A stretch of DNA of 64,000 nucleotides. Origin: Hysterangium stoloniferum. Lineage: Eukaryota; Basidiomycota; Agaricomycetes; Hysterangiales; Hysterangiaceae. Position 1 is the stretch's first letter. Every line of letters starts with the position of its first letter. Of this stretch, positions 35,801 to 47,524 are shown one piece after another. Made by a program: the position numbers and the translations under genes. The DNA lies in NCBI GenBank assembly GCA_015178975.1, contig WHVD01000105.1, positions 62,001 through 126,000 of the forward strand. Reading direction: 5' to 3'. The notes below the pieces were generated by a model. It saw only the letters and a program-made list of their open reading frames with translations. It was not told the origin of the DNA and made no database searches.

Positions 35801-35852
35801 ACTTAAAAGCGCAGCATCCCCTTCCGGTATCACAACAACCTGCTACCCACCA

Positions 35853-35955
35853 ATGTCAACTTCAAACGAAACGACTCTCAGCAGCGACGATATCGAACAG
35901 GCTGAAAGCCTCCTAAAAGATGTTGAGTGGCTACAACCCTTGGTCTCCCCAGGTT
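35853..35955 (+). pseudogene. Gene X fragment I (start of exon 1)
   Basis: ATG at 35853 opens MSTSNETTLSSDDIEQAES and VEWLQPLVSP, then runs into a TAA at 35955. TTAAAAGCGCAGCAT lies about 45 nt upstream. Downstream sequence is unrelated X-flank DNA in the opposite orientation. Confidence 0.75.
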
Positions 35956-36054
35956 AAAAGGAAAATATGGAACAGTGTATATCCTCTAGGAGCACGACCA
36001 CAATCCTAAGCCTGGAAGTCGACTCTCAGGCTAACTGCACTCAAACGCGCAGCA

Positions 36055-37034
36055 TAACCTTCCGGAATAAAATATCGAAACAAGGCATCTTGGTGCAGCC
36101 AACATATGAAATGCCGTACAGGAGACTCATATAAGGAATGTCGGTGTGGGTAGTTTTGTCTGTTGTTGGCTTGATGGGCAGGATGAAATGATGTGATATC
36201 GCGACGCACGATTGCCCCCATAATTCAATGTAACCTCTGATCGCAGTGAGCTCCACTACAGGGAATGTCTACACCCAGTATGTAGACTCTCTAACCTCCC
36301 TAGACTCCCTATATATATAGTAAGCTTTTATACTGAGTAGTAAATAGGGATCTCGCGAAAGTAGTGTGTCTAGCCGAGTCTAGCTAGCTCTCCTAGATAG
36401 CTCTAGCCAATATAGACGGCAGACTTACTGATCTTCCCACTTTCCTGATGCACGATAACTGCAATGCATGGAGATGAGAAATATCCGGCGATTTGAAGAA
36501 TAAATGTGGACGCAATCTCATCCACGTTGGTAGCGCCGATTTCATTACAGCATTGTGCAGCGAAGAAATAATTGGAGTTGATGGCCGATCTCTATCGTCC
36601 CATCGAGCGCCGGGAGACGAGGAGAAGGCCGAACCCAAATATGCCAGAAGCTTGGCAGTGTTTCGTCAGTTCCTCTGCGCTCCACCATTTGAAACCCAGA
36701 ACCCTTCTAAGACCATCCCCGCCTGTTCTCGAATTCGACGGGGATAGGTGGGTCTAAAAGGACGTGAGTATTTTGAATGTATTCGCTGATTGACGCTGTT
36801 GTATCCCTACCTCAATAAATCAATCCTCGCTTGAATTACTATTCCCAGCCTGAGCGGAGTGAGATAGCTGAGCCGAAACCCATCAACGAGATTCTGGTCT
36901 TCCCATCGTCCATGCGCCATTTGGTTGGATATCATCAACTTTGTCGTCAGCGAATATTTCTTCTCCCTGTAAAGTACTTTATCCCCCAGCTTGAGTTGGA
37001 GTCCTTTGTCTTTTCCCAGAAACATGAATCGTGA
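36055..37034 (-). pseudogene. Gene X fragment D' (exons 2, 3 and start of 4)
   Basis: Mirror image of fragment D (24050-25000). Exon 2 lies at about 37034-36830, exon 3 at 36755-36440 (SPGARWDDRDRPS), and the same insert at 36270-36420. Then come the exon 3 end, exon 4 start and fusion to X promoter sequence. The shared insert and fusion show that one arm was copied from the other. Confidence 0.65.
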
Positions 37035-37039
37035 CGGAA

Positions 37040-37950
37040 ACCCCGATATGGTTGAATGTTGTCAGGTTGTGCTCCTCGGTTCCCTTCCTGGACCTTCAAG
37101 GTTCATGATGCAAAAGGTATATGTAATATCCTGCCTGCGTCACTTATCGTTGTATTTTCATTTTTCTATCGCCCTAGTTTTGTTAATATATTGTGTACAG
37201 TGGATGTATTTTAATTTTTTGAAGCATGCTGGTGTGTGTGTATTAGTACATGATTACATAGATTATTATATGCAAGTTCATAAGTTGACACCTGGGGATC
37301 TTATTGGACCTGCCAGACCCGGATTTTTATCTTTGCCATTTAAAGAGCGGCTGGTGGTCTAAATTGGATTATAGTCGCTTGTAACTGACCTGATGAGACC
37401 TACGATGCTTAGATACATAATGACGAAAAATCAGGATCCCAAGAAATCGTGCAATGGTCGGTGAACGATGGCAAAAGGTGCTCGGAAGCGGAGGAACGTG
37501 TTCACCCAGACAAGATGTCTCACTCTGTTGATTGTTTGTGGGAATAGGAGTCCAAAGGCAGCCAGGTGCTCAAAGAGGTTCCGTTGAAATATAAGAAAAG
37601 ACTTGATCCAATTGAAGACTCATCACTCCAATGGTTTGAAGCGCTGGGAGGAAGAACGGCTATCTTGCTCCAGGCTGTTCCACACGCTGGACCATGTCCA
37701 GGCGCGCATTCTAGATTAAGGGGACTTCTCTCTGTGAGCCGCCCGGATCAAATACCAATTGACTGATGCTTTGTCTTCTTCAAGACATCTCGTGTCCTTG
37801 GTGCTTCTTCCTCTTCATTTTTCTCCCTCAAGAATTGTCCAGCAAAAAATCAACTACACTTGTGATCAAGGATATTCAAGTCGCTGTCACATAATATCGG
37901 TCATAACCAGGTGTGTCAGCCCGAAAGCTTTGTTATTCCTAATATAGACC
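37040..37950 (+). repeat. Module Z copy 4 with upstream segment
   Basis: A 123-codon forward frame from 36991 contains a hydrophobic stretch (YFHFSIALVLLIYCVQW). It is followed by the Z core (37440-37780: SVNDGKRCSEAEERVHPD, SSLQWFEALGGRTA). The hydrophobic frame is interrupted in the copies at 23.9 and 63.3 kb. A Z gene with an N-terminal membrane segment is possible but not shown. Confidence 0.42.
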
Positions 37951-38633
37951 GGTTTGCCATCAAGTGGTCATGAAATATGGCTTCCTCGAACTTGTCCTGT
38001 ATCGCTAAGGATCAGTTATACACTATATGGGTCTCAAACGTGCTTTGTGGTGCTCATTTCACCTTCCTTGCAATATTGGTGAAGGCGCTCCATCATCGGG
38101 TCAGGGTTTCGAATGGAGAGAAATACTTGATTGAATCCGCCCAACACCCTTTCAAAGGCCCTTCCTTTTATTCCAGATTTTGTGCCTCATGGTAGCCAAT
38201 CAAGAGATTAAACATAGATTTTAAATATTAGGTGAATCGGACCGAGATAACTGTCTGCATGGAAGAGTGAGTTGCGGGTGGTGCTTGCTGCTCTTCAATG
38301 ACTTGCTTCCTGCTGTCTCAACTAATTGATATGCTGCATTATTTGAAAGCTCCGAGTCGTATTCTATTTGAAGTGATTCTCGTTGATAAATTGGATGTGA
38401 TTCTAGCCACCACTAACCCCTTCATCAAGCCCACCAATATATGCAATGTATGTATAGAATCAACGAGAAGCTGCGAAGCACACAAAGTAAAAGTGACTAC
38501 ATGCACTCTTGAATTCCTTCAAACTATGTAGCTTTACATAAATTAGAAATATTGTCAAAGGGGAGTTAACTAAAGAGTAATAGTAGTACCCTTCCTCCTG
38601 GGTGGATAATGTGTCGGTGTTACTCAGGAGAAA

Positions 38634-40615
38634 CTATGATATATCGTGCGTAATGGATGGAACAAGCGCATCGGCAGCCCAACCATGATTCTTCAACACG
38701 GATCGGGAGCTTAAATGAGATGTTACACACACACCGGTGAAAGGTATGGCGATGACACAAAGGAAGGGATGGGCCATGAGCTGTAATTCCTCAACACAGT
38801 CACCGAGAAATTGATCGTTGATTAAGCCGCGCATTGCGTCACAACGTGAAAAAAGACGAGCGAGAATTGTGATTATATTGAAGCTGCGCACTATGGTACA
38901 CGCGGATTCCATGTCGGGAGATGCAGCTCTCAGCTTCAGAGTAACCTTGATAAGTTTCTCCCCTGACGAGAGGAGGTGCCATAAATATTCACTCGTGTGT
39001 GTCAGAATCAGACTGGTAGGATATTTAAATGGGGGGATATGAGATTATGCTGGAAGGTAAAACATTGTCAACATACCTCAGCAGGGGTTGAATGAGCGAA
39101 GAAACCACATTCAGCTGGTTGATATGATCCGTGCGAAGCGTGCTGTCATCGAAGAAGGTTTCTAGGTCCCAGATTCGGTGCAAAAGTGAGCGTGACGTGT
39201 TCCCATCGATATGAAGTGTCAATGTTGCTATATGGAGGCTTGCGTCGTCGAAAATAAGCTTCAATACATCTCCAGCAATATTTAGAAACCAGGAATATTG
39301 CTGGATGCAACACACGAGAACCTTTATAGGAGATCCAAACAAGGAAATTCTGTGTGAGTAATTTTGTCTGTTCTGGTTTTGGTGGGCAGGATGCAATAAT
39401 GTGATGTCGCGACGCACGGTTTTAACCAGAATTCAATGCAAACTCTGATCGCAGCGAGCTCCACTGCAGACAGTTGGCGCACGTGGGAGATGTGTTCCAC
39501 GATATACCAAAGGTCACTGGTGAGGTAATTCGGACAAGGAAAAGATGATGAATGATATTCGGCGATTTGTACAATGAATGTGGACGCAGCCTCATCCACT
39601 TTGGTGTGTAGTGGTGATCTGATGACAGCCTTGTAAAGGGAAGACGTAATTGAAGTTGATCGCCGATCTACATCTGACCATCGAGCGCCGGGACAGCAGA
39701 GGAAGGCCCAAGCCAAATATATCATAAGCTTGGCAGTGTGAACTCCGTTTCTCCGCTGTATACCACTTGAATAACATATCCGGTGTAAGAATGTCCACTC
39801 CCGTAAGACCACACACGCCTGTTGTCTAATTCGAAGGGGATAGGTGGGGCTAGAAAGACGTGAGTATGTTGAGTAATCAATGGTTGACGCAGTTGTATCC
39901 CTACTTCATCAAATCGATTGTCTCTTGAATTACCATTCCCAGTCTTGACAGAGTAATATACTTCTCTAGACACTTGTTAAAGGCATTCTTGCTCCCATAT
40001 CCACGGGCTATTCCCTCGTATATAATCAACTTTGCCATCAGCGAAGCTCTCTGTGCGCTGTAAAGCACTTTCATCCCAATCCTGTCCATGCCAACACCTA
40101 GGTAATACCCGGGGCTAATATCAAGAATTGAAGAAGAGCTATCAGCCCGTGAAACCACTCCCCAGTCGATCTCATGATGACTGCAATATGGGTTCATGTT
40201 CGATGTCGTGTTGGTGGATCTACTTCGCGTTTTAATAATAGTCGGTGGCTCATGACAATGTGCTTCTCCTAGGTACTGAAAGCGTCCAGTTGTCAACAGT
40301 GTACATGAAAGGCTATTATATTTTGCGCACCCATTCCTCGACCCAAACTTCCACATCTTCTTCAGACAGTGGTATATGCTCGCCGTCTTCGGGACCTCGA
40401 TAACACACACCACGCCCATCTTCGATACAGTTCCATCGGTCTCGAAGCTTTAACCGGAATCTTTCCCTTCTCACCGCGTCAAATCTCTCTTCCCGTTCTT
40501 CTGCGCTCAATGCAGCTGGCGAGACCAAGGGTTGTAGCCACTGAACTTCTTGTAGGAGGCATTCAGCCCGTACGACATCGTTGCTGCTCAGAGTCCTCTC
40601 GTTTGAAGTCTACAT
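38634..40615 (-). pseudogene. Gene X copy J, nearly complete, stop directly after ATG
   Basis: All five exons are present. The start codon (40615-40613) is followed at once by TAG (40612-40610), where other copies have TCA. Downstream, exon 1 (VSPAALSAEEREERFD, CIEDGRGVCY) and exon 2 (SPGYYLGVGMDRIGMKVLYS, ETIDLMK) are open. Exon 3 is open (VVLREWTFLHRI, CCPGARWSDVDRRS), exon 4 has CCIQQYSWFLNIAGD, and exon 5 stops at 38634. The intron 3 donor is TTAAAACC instead of GTACAACC. A later in-frame ATG at 40528 could start a shorter protein, but the lost donor makes it doubtful. Confidence 0.78.
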
Positions 40616-40649
40616 TGGTGGGTAGCAGGTGGTTGTGAGGGGATGCTGC

Positions 40650-41075
40650 GCTTTTAAGTTACAGTTATCAGGGGAATAAATTTCAAGGTATCGCATTGTG
40701 GCGGTGCTTTGTACAGGATACCCAGCTATTCATCCCTTCCTTTTACACAACCTCAAACCTCAACCTCCTTCATTCATACATGCTCCAGGATTGTCTCAAG
40801 TTCTCTCACTATGGTATATACCAATTCCTTGGTCCTCAACAGATTGTCTACGGCAGAGAGCAGATGTGGCAGTTACGAATAGTTCGATGAACCTTCACCG
40901 CATAATGTAATGTGGCAACTTCCGACTTCTCAAGCGCTACAGTTTTGGGAATTAATCTCTTACGTTAGTTGAAAAGTGATATGTCAATTGATATAATATG
41001 TAAATGCAGTGGATGCTATCCATGGCAGCGCTTCTCAGGTACAGCCCGCCACTCCGGCTATATTTAGCGGAAGCA
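40650..41075. repeat. Spacer between X copy J and module Z copy 5
   Basis: Holds the X promoter-like block (TGCGCTTTTAAG at 40645-40660) and a Y remnant near 40900-41070. Pairs inverted with 63430-64000. Confidence 0.45.
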
Positions 41076-41079
41076 TCCG

Positions 41080-41540
41080 CTTCCTGTGATGGCAAAACGT
41101 GCTACGGCGCCGAGGACCGTATTCACCTCGATAATGACGACATTATGTCCCATTCAGTTGTTTGTTTATGGTAATAGCAGCACCAATCCAGCCAGGTGCT
41201 CAAAAGGGATCCGTTTAAATCAAAGAAAAGACTTGTTCGAATTGAGAACTCATCACTACAATGGTTTCAGGCGCTCGGAGGAAGAACGGCTATCTGGGAT
41301 GCTCCAGGCTGTTCCACACGCTACACAATGTCCAGGCGCGCATTCTAGATTACGAGGCCTTCCTTCCGTGAGCAGCCCGAATCAAATACCAATTTACTGA
41401 TGCTTCGTCTTCTTCAAGACATCCCGTTTCCTTGGGACTTCTTCCTCTTCATTTTCCTCCTTCAAGCCGCTGTCACAGAATATCGGAGATACAGGTGTGT
41501 CACCCGGGAAACTTCCTATACCTGATTTAGACCCGTTTTC
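41080..41540 (+). repeat. Module Z copy 5
   Basis: Forward Z core with SSTNPARCSKG and HYNGFRRSEEERLSGM in one frame and the SSLQWFQALGG frame alongside. It converges with X copy K, whose 3' end lies at 42171. Inverted partner of 62540-63060. Confidence 0.48.
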
Positions 41541-42170
41541 TATTAAGTGGTCATGGCCTCTGGCTTCCTCGCACGTCTTCCTGTATCACTACACATAAGG
41601 TATACCTTGTAGCGCTCTCACAAGTGCCTTTGGATGCTGGTTGACCTTTTTTGTAATATTCGCCTTGTCTTTGTCCTCAAATCTGATCCCATGGGAGCGA
41701 GGCGCTCCAGCATCGAGGGGAGGTTTCGAATGGAGGGAAATACTTAATAGAATGCGCCGAGCCAAGTCGCTGTACGTTTTCAATGTTCCTCCTTGCATTC
41801 CAGCGGTTGTGCCCCATGATAGCCAATCAGGAGATTGAACATAGATTTTGAAGATTAGGTGAATCTGACCGAGATAACCGTCGGCATGGATTAGGGAGTT
41901 GCGCTGCGTTCTGTGAAACCTTTGAGGGTGATATCACCGTGCGTATAGCATCAACTAGAAGCTTCCAGGCACACAAAGGCGGTCAAAAGTGACTATATGC
42001 ACTGTGGAATTGGTTCATACTATGTAGTTTTACATAAATGAGAAATATCGCCACAAGGCGAGTGAAGGAAAGAGTAATAGTACTATCCTTCCTCCTCGTT
42101 CGCAGAGTGTATCAGTGCTATCCAAGAGACATAATGCGTGCAGAATGGATGGAACAAGAGCATCAGCACG
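41540..42170. repeat. Shared 3' flank between module Z and X copy K
   Basis: Matches 22330-22880 and 61940-62540 in inverted orientation. Includes a segment readable on both strands (around GGATCAGATTTGAGGACAAAG type sequence). No gene assigned. Confidence 0.4.
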
Positions 42171-44074
42171 CTATTCATGGTCCTCCAACACTAATCTGGA
42201 TGTTGAATTAGATGGTACGCACAGACCGGTGAAAGGTGTGGCGATGACACAAAGGAAGGAATGAGCCGCGACAGTTACTCGTTCAAGGGAAGCACCGAGA
42301 TTTTCATCGGTGATTGAGCCACGCATTGCGTCACAAAATGGAAGAAGACGGGCAAGAATGGGGATGATATTGAGGTTGCACACTGTGGTACACGCGGAAT
42401 TGATGTCGTCAGATGCAGCTATCAGCTTCAGAGTGACCTCGATTAGTCGTTTGCCTAACCACAGGAACCACGAATTGGGACACATGTGTGTCAGAATCAG
42501 ACTGGTAGGATATTGTGATGGGGAGGATATGAGATGATGCTGGAAGGTAAAATAATATCAACACACCTTAGGAGGGGCTCACTGAGCGAGGAAACCACAT
42601 TCAGCTGGTTGATATGATCCCGGAGGAGTGTGCTGTCATCGAAAAAGGTTTCTAGGGAAAATATATCGCGCCACGGTGAATGTGACGTGTTCTCATCGAT
42701 GTGAAATGTCAAGGACGCTATATCTAGGTTTATGTCGTCCACTACAACTTTCAATACATCACCAGCAATATTTCGAAACCAGGTATCTTGGTGGATGCAG
42801 CACACGAGAAGCTGTATAGGAGATTCATAGAAGGAAAGTCGGTGCGAGTAATTTTGTCTGTTGTGGTTTTGGTGAGCAGGACAAAAGGATGTGATGTTGG
42901 GACGCACGGTTGTACCCAGAATTCAATGAAGCCTCTGATCGAAGTGAGTTCCACTACAGACAGTTGACGCACGTGACAAGTCATGTTCACGATAACCGCA
43001 AGGTGCTTAAGGAGGAAGGGAGGTGGATTGCAGGGGGATGACAAATATCGGTCGATTTGAAGAATAAATGTCGACGCAACCTCATTCACGTTCGTGTGTA
43101 GCGGCGATTTGATCACAGCATTGTAAAGTGAAGACGTAATTACAGCTGATCGCCGATCTACATCCGACGATCGAGCGACGCGACGCCAGAGGAAAGCCGA
43201 ACCCAAAGATGCTATAATTTTGTCAGTGTGTCCTCGCTTCCTCCGCTGTATAACACTTGAACTATAGAACCCCCTAATACCACTGATTCCTATTGTCGAA
43301 TTCGGAGCGGGTATATGGGTCTACAAACATTGACTAAGTATGTCCGGTGTTTAATGATTGCCATGTTGTGACCTACCTCATCAAATCAACACTCTCTTGA
43401 ATGACTATTCCCGGTCTTTGCAGCGTAATATACTTTTGTAGAAGCTTGTTAAAGCCCTTGTCGTCTCCGTATCCACGCGCCATTCGCTTGTATAGCGTCA
43501 ACTTTGCCATCAGCGAAACCTTCTTTGCGTTGAACAGCACTTTCATTCCAATCCTTTCCAAACCGACTCCTAAGAAATATCCTGGGGAAATTTTAATACT
43601 TGAAGATGAGCTATCAGGAAGTGAGCCCCCTCCCCGGTCGATATTATGGCTCTGATATGCACCGAGACATGATGTCGTGTTGGTGGACCCCCCTCGCATC
43701 TTAATAATTGTCGGGGGGTCATGACAATTTCTCTCTCCTTGGCACTGAAAGCATGAGGTTTGTCAAGTGTGTATGTGAGAAGCATATTTCATTTTGCACA
43801 CCCATTCTTCCACCCAAACTTCCGCGTCTTCTTTAGACAGTAGTATGTGCTCGTCGTCTTCAGGTGCTCGGTAACATAAACCTTGCCCATGTTCCAGACA
43901 GCTCCATCGTTCTCGAAGTTTCATCTCGAATCTTTCCCTCATTCTCGTTTCATTGATATCCTGTCGTTCTACGCTCAATATAGCCGGTGAAACCAAGGGT
44001 TGTAGCCACTCAACCCCTTGTAGGAGTGGTATTATATGTTTCCTGTTCAGAGTTATCTCGGGGGAAGTTGACAT
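42171..44074 (-). pseudogene. Gene X copy K, all exons, one stop and one frameshift
   Basis: Exon 1 is intact from ATG 44074 (MSTSPEITLNRKH, then WSCLEHGQGLCYRAPEDDEH). A 57-nt GTGTGC...TTTCAG intron leads to an intact exon 2 (CQGERNCHDPPTIIKMRGG, ISPGYFLGVGLERIGMKVLF). Exon 3 has TAG at 43292-43290 where the intact copy has CAG, plus a one-base frameshift shortly after. It then resumes (SSLYNAVIKSPLHTNVNEV). Exon 4 (CCIHQDTWFRNIAGDVLKVVV) and exon 5 (LGKRLIEVTLKLIAASDD, stop near 42171) are open. Inverted partner of copy L. Confidence 0.8.
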
Positions 44075-44099
44075 AGATGATAGGAATCATGCTCATCCC

Positions 44100-45830
44100 G
44101 GAAGGGAATGCTGCCCTTTTAAGGTGCAGTTAGCCGGAGAGCCAATGTACAGCCATAGTTTTGAGGCTGTGCTCCTACAGGATACCCACTGGTCCATCGT
44201 TTCCTATTAAATGACTTGAAGGCCCACTCGTCCTTTTCCAAAAATACAGCCAGGATACTCTCAAGTTACTTTAATATTTTTTTTCGATATTCCTGAACTT
44301 CCTTAGATCGCATACTGCAGACAACACATGTGGCAGCTGGGAATTCATTGACAAGCTGTCAACGCATAATGTCGTAACTTCTCAGTTCTTGAGCGTTGGA
44401 TTTCAGGCGAATCCAGCTTTCCCATCATTTCAGACGTGACATATCAATGGATAGAAAATGTAAATGGATGTTATCCATGGCAGTGTTGATCAGGTACAAC
44501 CTCAGGCGTTTCGTTTCAGCATTCCAACGAGGAACCCATTTGAATAATTCCTTAATTATGCTAATTGCGGTCACACCTGAATATGACGTTGTGTTTTTCC
44601 TTTTCAGTTTCTTGGGTTCGGAATCAATGAGTACTCTCAGTCGGAATGAACTTCTAAGGGGACATCTGGTGGTGTCTCCTGGGCTAGAACCACCATTTGG
44701 GCTCACGTTCCAACAGCATACTTGATGGGAGGGTCTGAAGCCTCATGGCCATATTCCCAGAGTTTTCTTCTCAAAGTTATATCATGCTTCTCGCTGCAGT
44801 ATTTTCATCCCCACTATCTTTCCCGATCCGTCCATGCAATACTTAGAGTTCACCTGCGCATTCGTTTTGGCTACTTCATAGAAAGACACGGCACCCATGC
44901 CGGTTTGCCCGTATTATCTCGACTGGAATTGAGCACCACCCCCCGTGTGTGCAAACGTTTGTGCCATTGATGATCCGTCTATTAGTGGAGGCTTGTATGC
45001 ATTGATCCAGAGTTTGACGATGCACAAGAGTTTCGTTGGTAAGTGCAAGGGCCGAAGTCTTGCAGCTCACAATTTTTTTTAATTTTCTTAAATCTAGTCC
45101 AATGTCACAAGGTGATATTATTTATCCAGCAGATATTCCAGTCTATCTAAAAGCTGGCTAATGCCTTCACGGCCATAGAGTCGTATTTGTGAGTTGAGAA
45201 CTTGACATCTCGGGATCTGACTTGATGTGCTTGACTCGGATTTTTGATGTACTTCTATAAACATTAATGAGTGGCTGGTGGTCTTGTAGCCGAGGCAGTC
45301 GACCTTATGTGCCCTCACCTGATATTATTATATCTAGAAGGACATACGAAAGGGATAAATCGACCGATCACCACGCGATGGAGGAAGAAAGTCTTCCTAC
45401 GTTTATCCGCCGGCGTGTGACTGTTTTCTATTACAAAGGCGGATATAGTGAGTGCCAACATGGAGATCGTGCAATGGTCGGTGAGAGATGTCGAAAGAGG
45501 CGCGGACGCCAAGGAACCTATTTATTAGGACAAGGAAGAACTTCTCCTACTTTGCGCTAGCCAGGTGGTCAAAGAGTGTAATTTTGGATAAAGGGGAGAC
45601 TTGGTCAATGAGCAACGTCGCCTCGTTCAAGATATTCGATATTCTGTATCTTTGGGGTCGTTCTTCGGATTCCTCGCTGTAGAGCCAGCAGCGTTGTCAG
45701 GGTCATCATCCGATAAAAAATCGACTACCATTTATGATCGAGTAAATTCATGCCGCTCTCTCACACACAATTCAGATACGTGATATATATCCTATCCATC
45801 CCTTTCGGCTCGAAATCCACATCTTAGCAA
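44100..45830. repeat. 5' flank of X copy K: promoter-like block, module Y, Z-like module copy 6 (45440-45790, +)
   Basis: Pairs in inverted orientation with 58560-60050. Y on - has ELFKWVPRWNAETKRLRLYL. The Z-like part reads GDRAMVGERCRKRRGRQG on +. Overlapping frames on both strands are conserved between the two arms, so conservation here does not prove coding. Confidence 0.42.
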
Positions 45831-45929
45831 CATTTGCAGTTGTAGAACGAAAGCCATTTTTTATACATTAAGGGTGATGCCACAATATCGGCGATGGCAA
45901 TGTGTGTCGTCGAACTGCTCCCCATAACC

Positions 45930-47520
45930 CTTAACAAATGCGCTCAATGGGAAAATACAAATCGGGCATCAACTGCAATTACATCATCGCTTTACAATAC
46001 TGTCATAAAATCACCGCTACACACCAACGTGAATAAGGTTGCGTCGACATTTATTCTACGAATTGCGAAATATTTATCATCCTCATGCACTCAACCTCCC
46101 TTCCTCCTCCGCGACCTTGCGGGTATTGTAGAAAACATCTGCCACGTGCGTAGTGGAGCTCACTGTGATCAGAGGCTGCATTGAAATCTAGATACAACCA
46201 TACATCGCGACCTCTCATCATTTTATCCTTCCCCACCAAACTACAACAGGCAACATTACCCAAACCGACTTTCATTTTATGCATCTCCTATACACATTAT
46301 CGTGTGTTGCATCCTCCAAGATACCTAGTTTCGAGATATTAATTGCAAATGTTCTCTATTGCTGGAGATGCATTGAAGATTATTGTGGGGGGACACAAAC
46401 CTCCATATAGCGTCCTTGACTGTTCATATCTATCTGACACAGCGGAGGAACGAAGGTCACACTGATGGCATATTTTGGCGAGGCCTTCTACTGGTGTCCC
46501 GGCGCTTGATGGGAAGATAGAGATCAGCCATCAACTGCAATGACGTCATCTATTTACAATGCTGTAATTAAATCACCGCTACACACCAACCTGAATGAGG
46601 TCGGCATTCATTCTACACATCGCCGGATATTTATCATCCTTTTGTAACCGTACCTCCTCGCCGACCTTGGGCATATCGTGAAACAAACTTCCCACATGCG
46701 TCAACTGTCTGTAGAGGAGCTCACTGCGATCAGAGGTTGTATTTAATTCTGGATGAAACAGTGCGTCGCGACCTCTCATCATTTTAGCCTGCCCACCAAA
46801 CCACAACAGACAAAATCACCCGAACCGACTCCCTCTCATGCATCTCCTATACACATTCTGTGTTTCATCCACCAAACTGCCTTGTTTCGACATATTGCTG
46901 GAGATGCATTGAAGGTTATAGTGGACGACACAAATCTCCATATAACGTCCTTGACTGTTCATATCGATCTGGACACATTGTTTTCGCTGTGGCGTGATAT
47001 ATTTACCCTGAAAACCTTCTTCGACGACAGCATGCTCCGCACTGATCATATCAACCAGCTGAACGTGATTTCTTCGCTCATTGAGCCCCTCCTACGGTAT
47101 GTTGACAATGTTTTACCTTCCAGGATCATCTCATATCCGCGCATTCAAATATCCCACCAGTATGATTCCGACACACACATCAACATTTCTGGCTCCTCTT
47201 GTCAAGCAGGAAACTCATTGAGGTTATTCTGACGCTGATGGCTGCATCTTCCCACATCGACTCCACGTGTACCACAGTGGGCAGCAGCAATATACCCGCC
47301 ATTCTCGCTCGTCTTAGTCGACATTGTGACTCAATGCGTGGATCAATCAAAGATCCATCCACCTATCTGCTTTGAGAAATTAGACATCATGGCTCATTCC
47401 CTCCTTTGAGTTATCGCCACACCTTTTACCGGTGTGTCGGTAACCTCTAATTAGAACTCCACCTCAGTGTTAAAAGATAATTTTTGGCCTGCTGATGCTC
47501 TTGTTCCATCCATTCCGCAT
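45930..47520 (+). pseudogene. Gene X copy M, mirror of mosaic copy B
   Basis: Forward exon 3 piece (45940-46200: SLYNTVIKSPLHTNVNKVAS, ENICHVR), exon 4 start (46260-46440), second exon 3 piece (46440-46750), exon 4 (46850-47095: IAGDALKVIVDDTNLHI, DHINQLNVISSLIEPLLR), intron 4 and a degraded exon 5 to about 47520. The partial duplication matches copy B exactly in order. The 374-bp insertion of copy B is absent. Exons 1 and 2 are missing. Confidence 0.7.
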
Positions 47521-47524
47521 GATA

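Noticed and set aside
36991..37362. 123-codon frame with a hydrophobic segment, considered as a membrane protein gene
   Set aside because: The matching copies near 23.9 kb and 63.3 kb are closed by stops, and the frame starts inside antisense X exon 2. Kept only as part of module Z.
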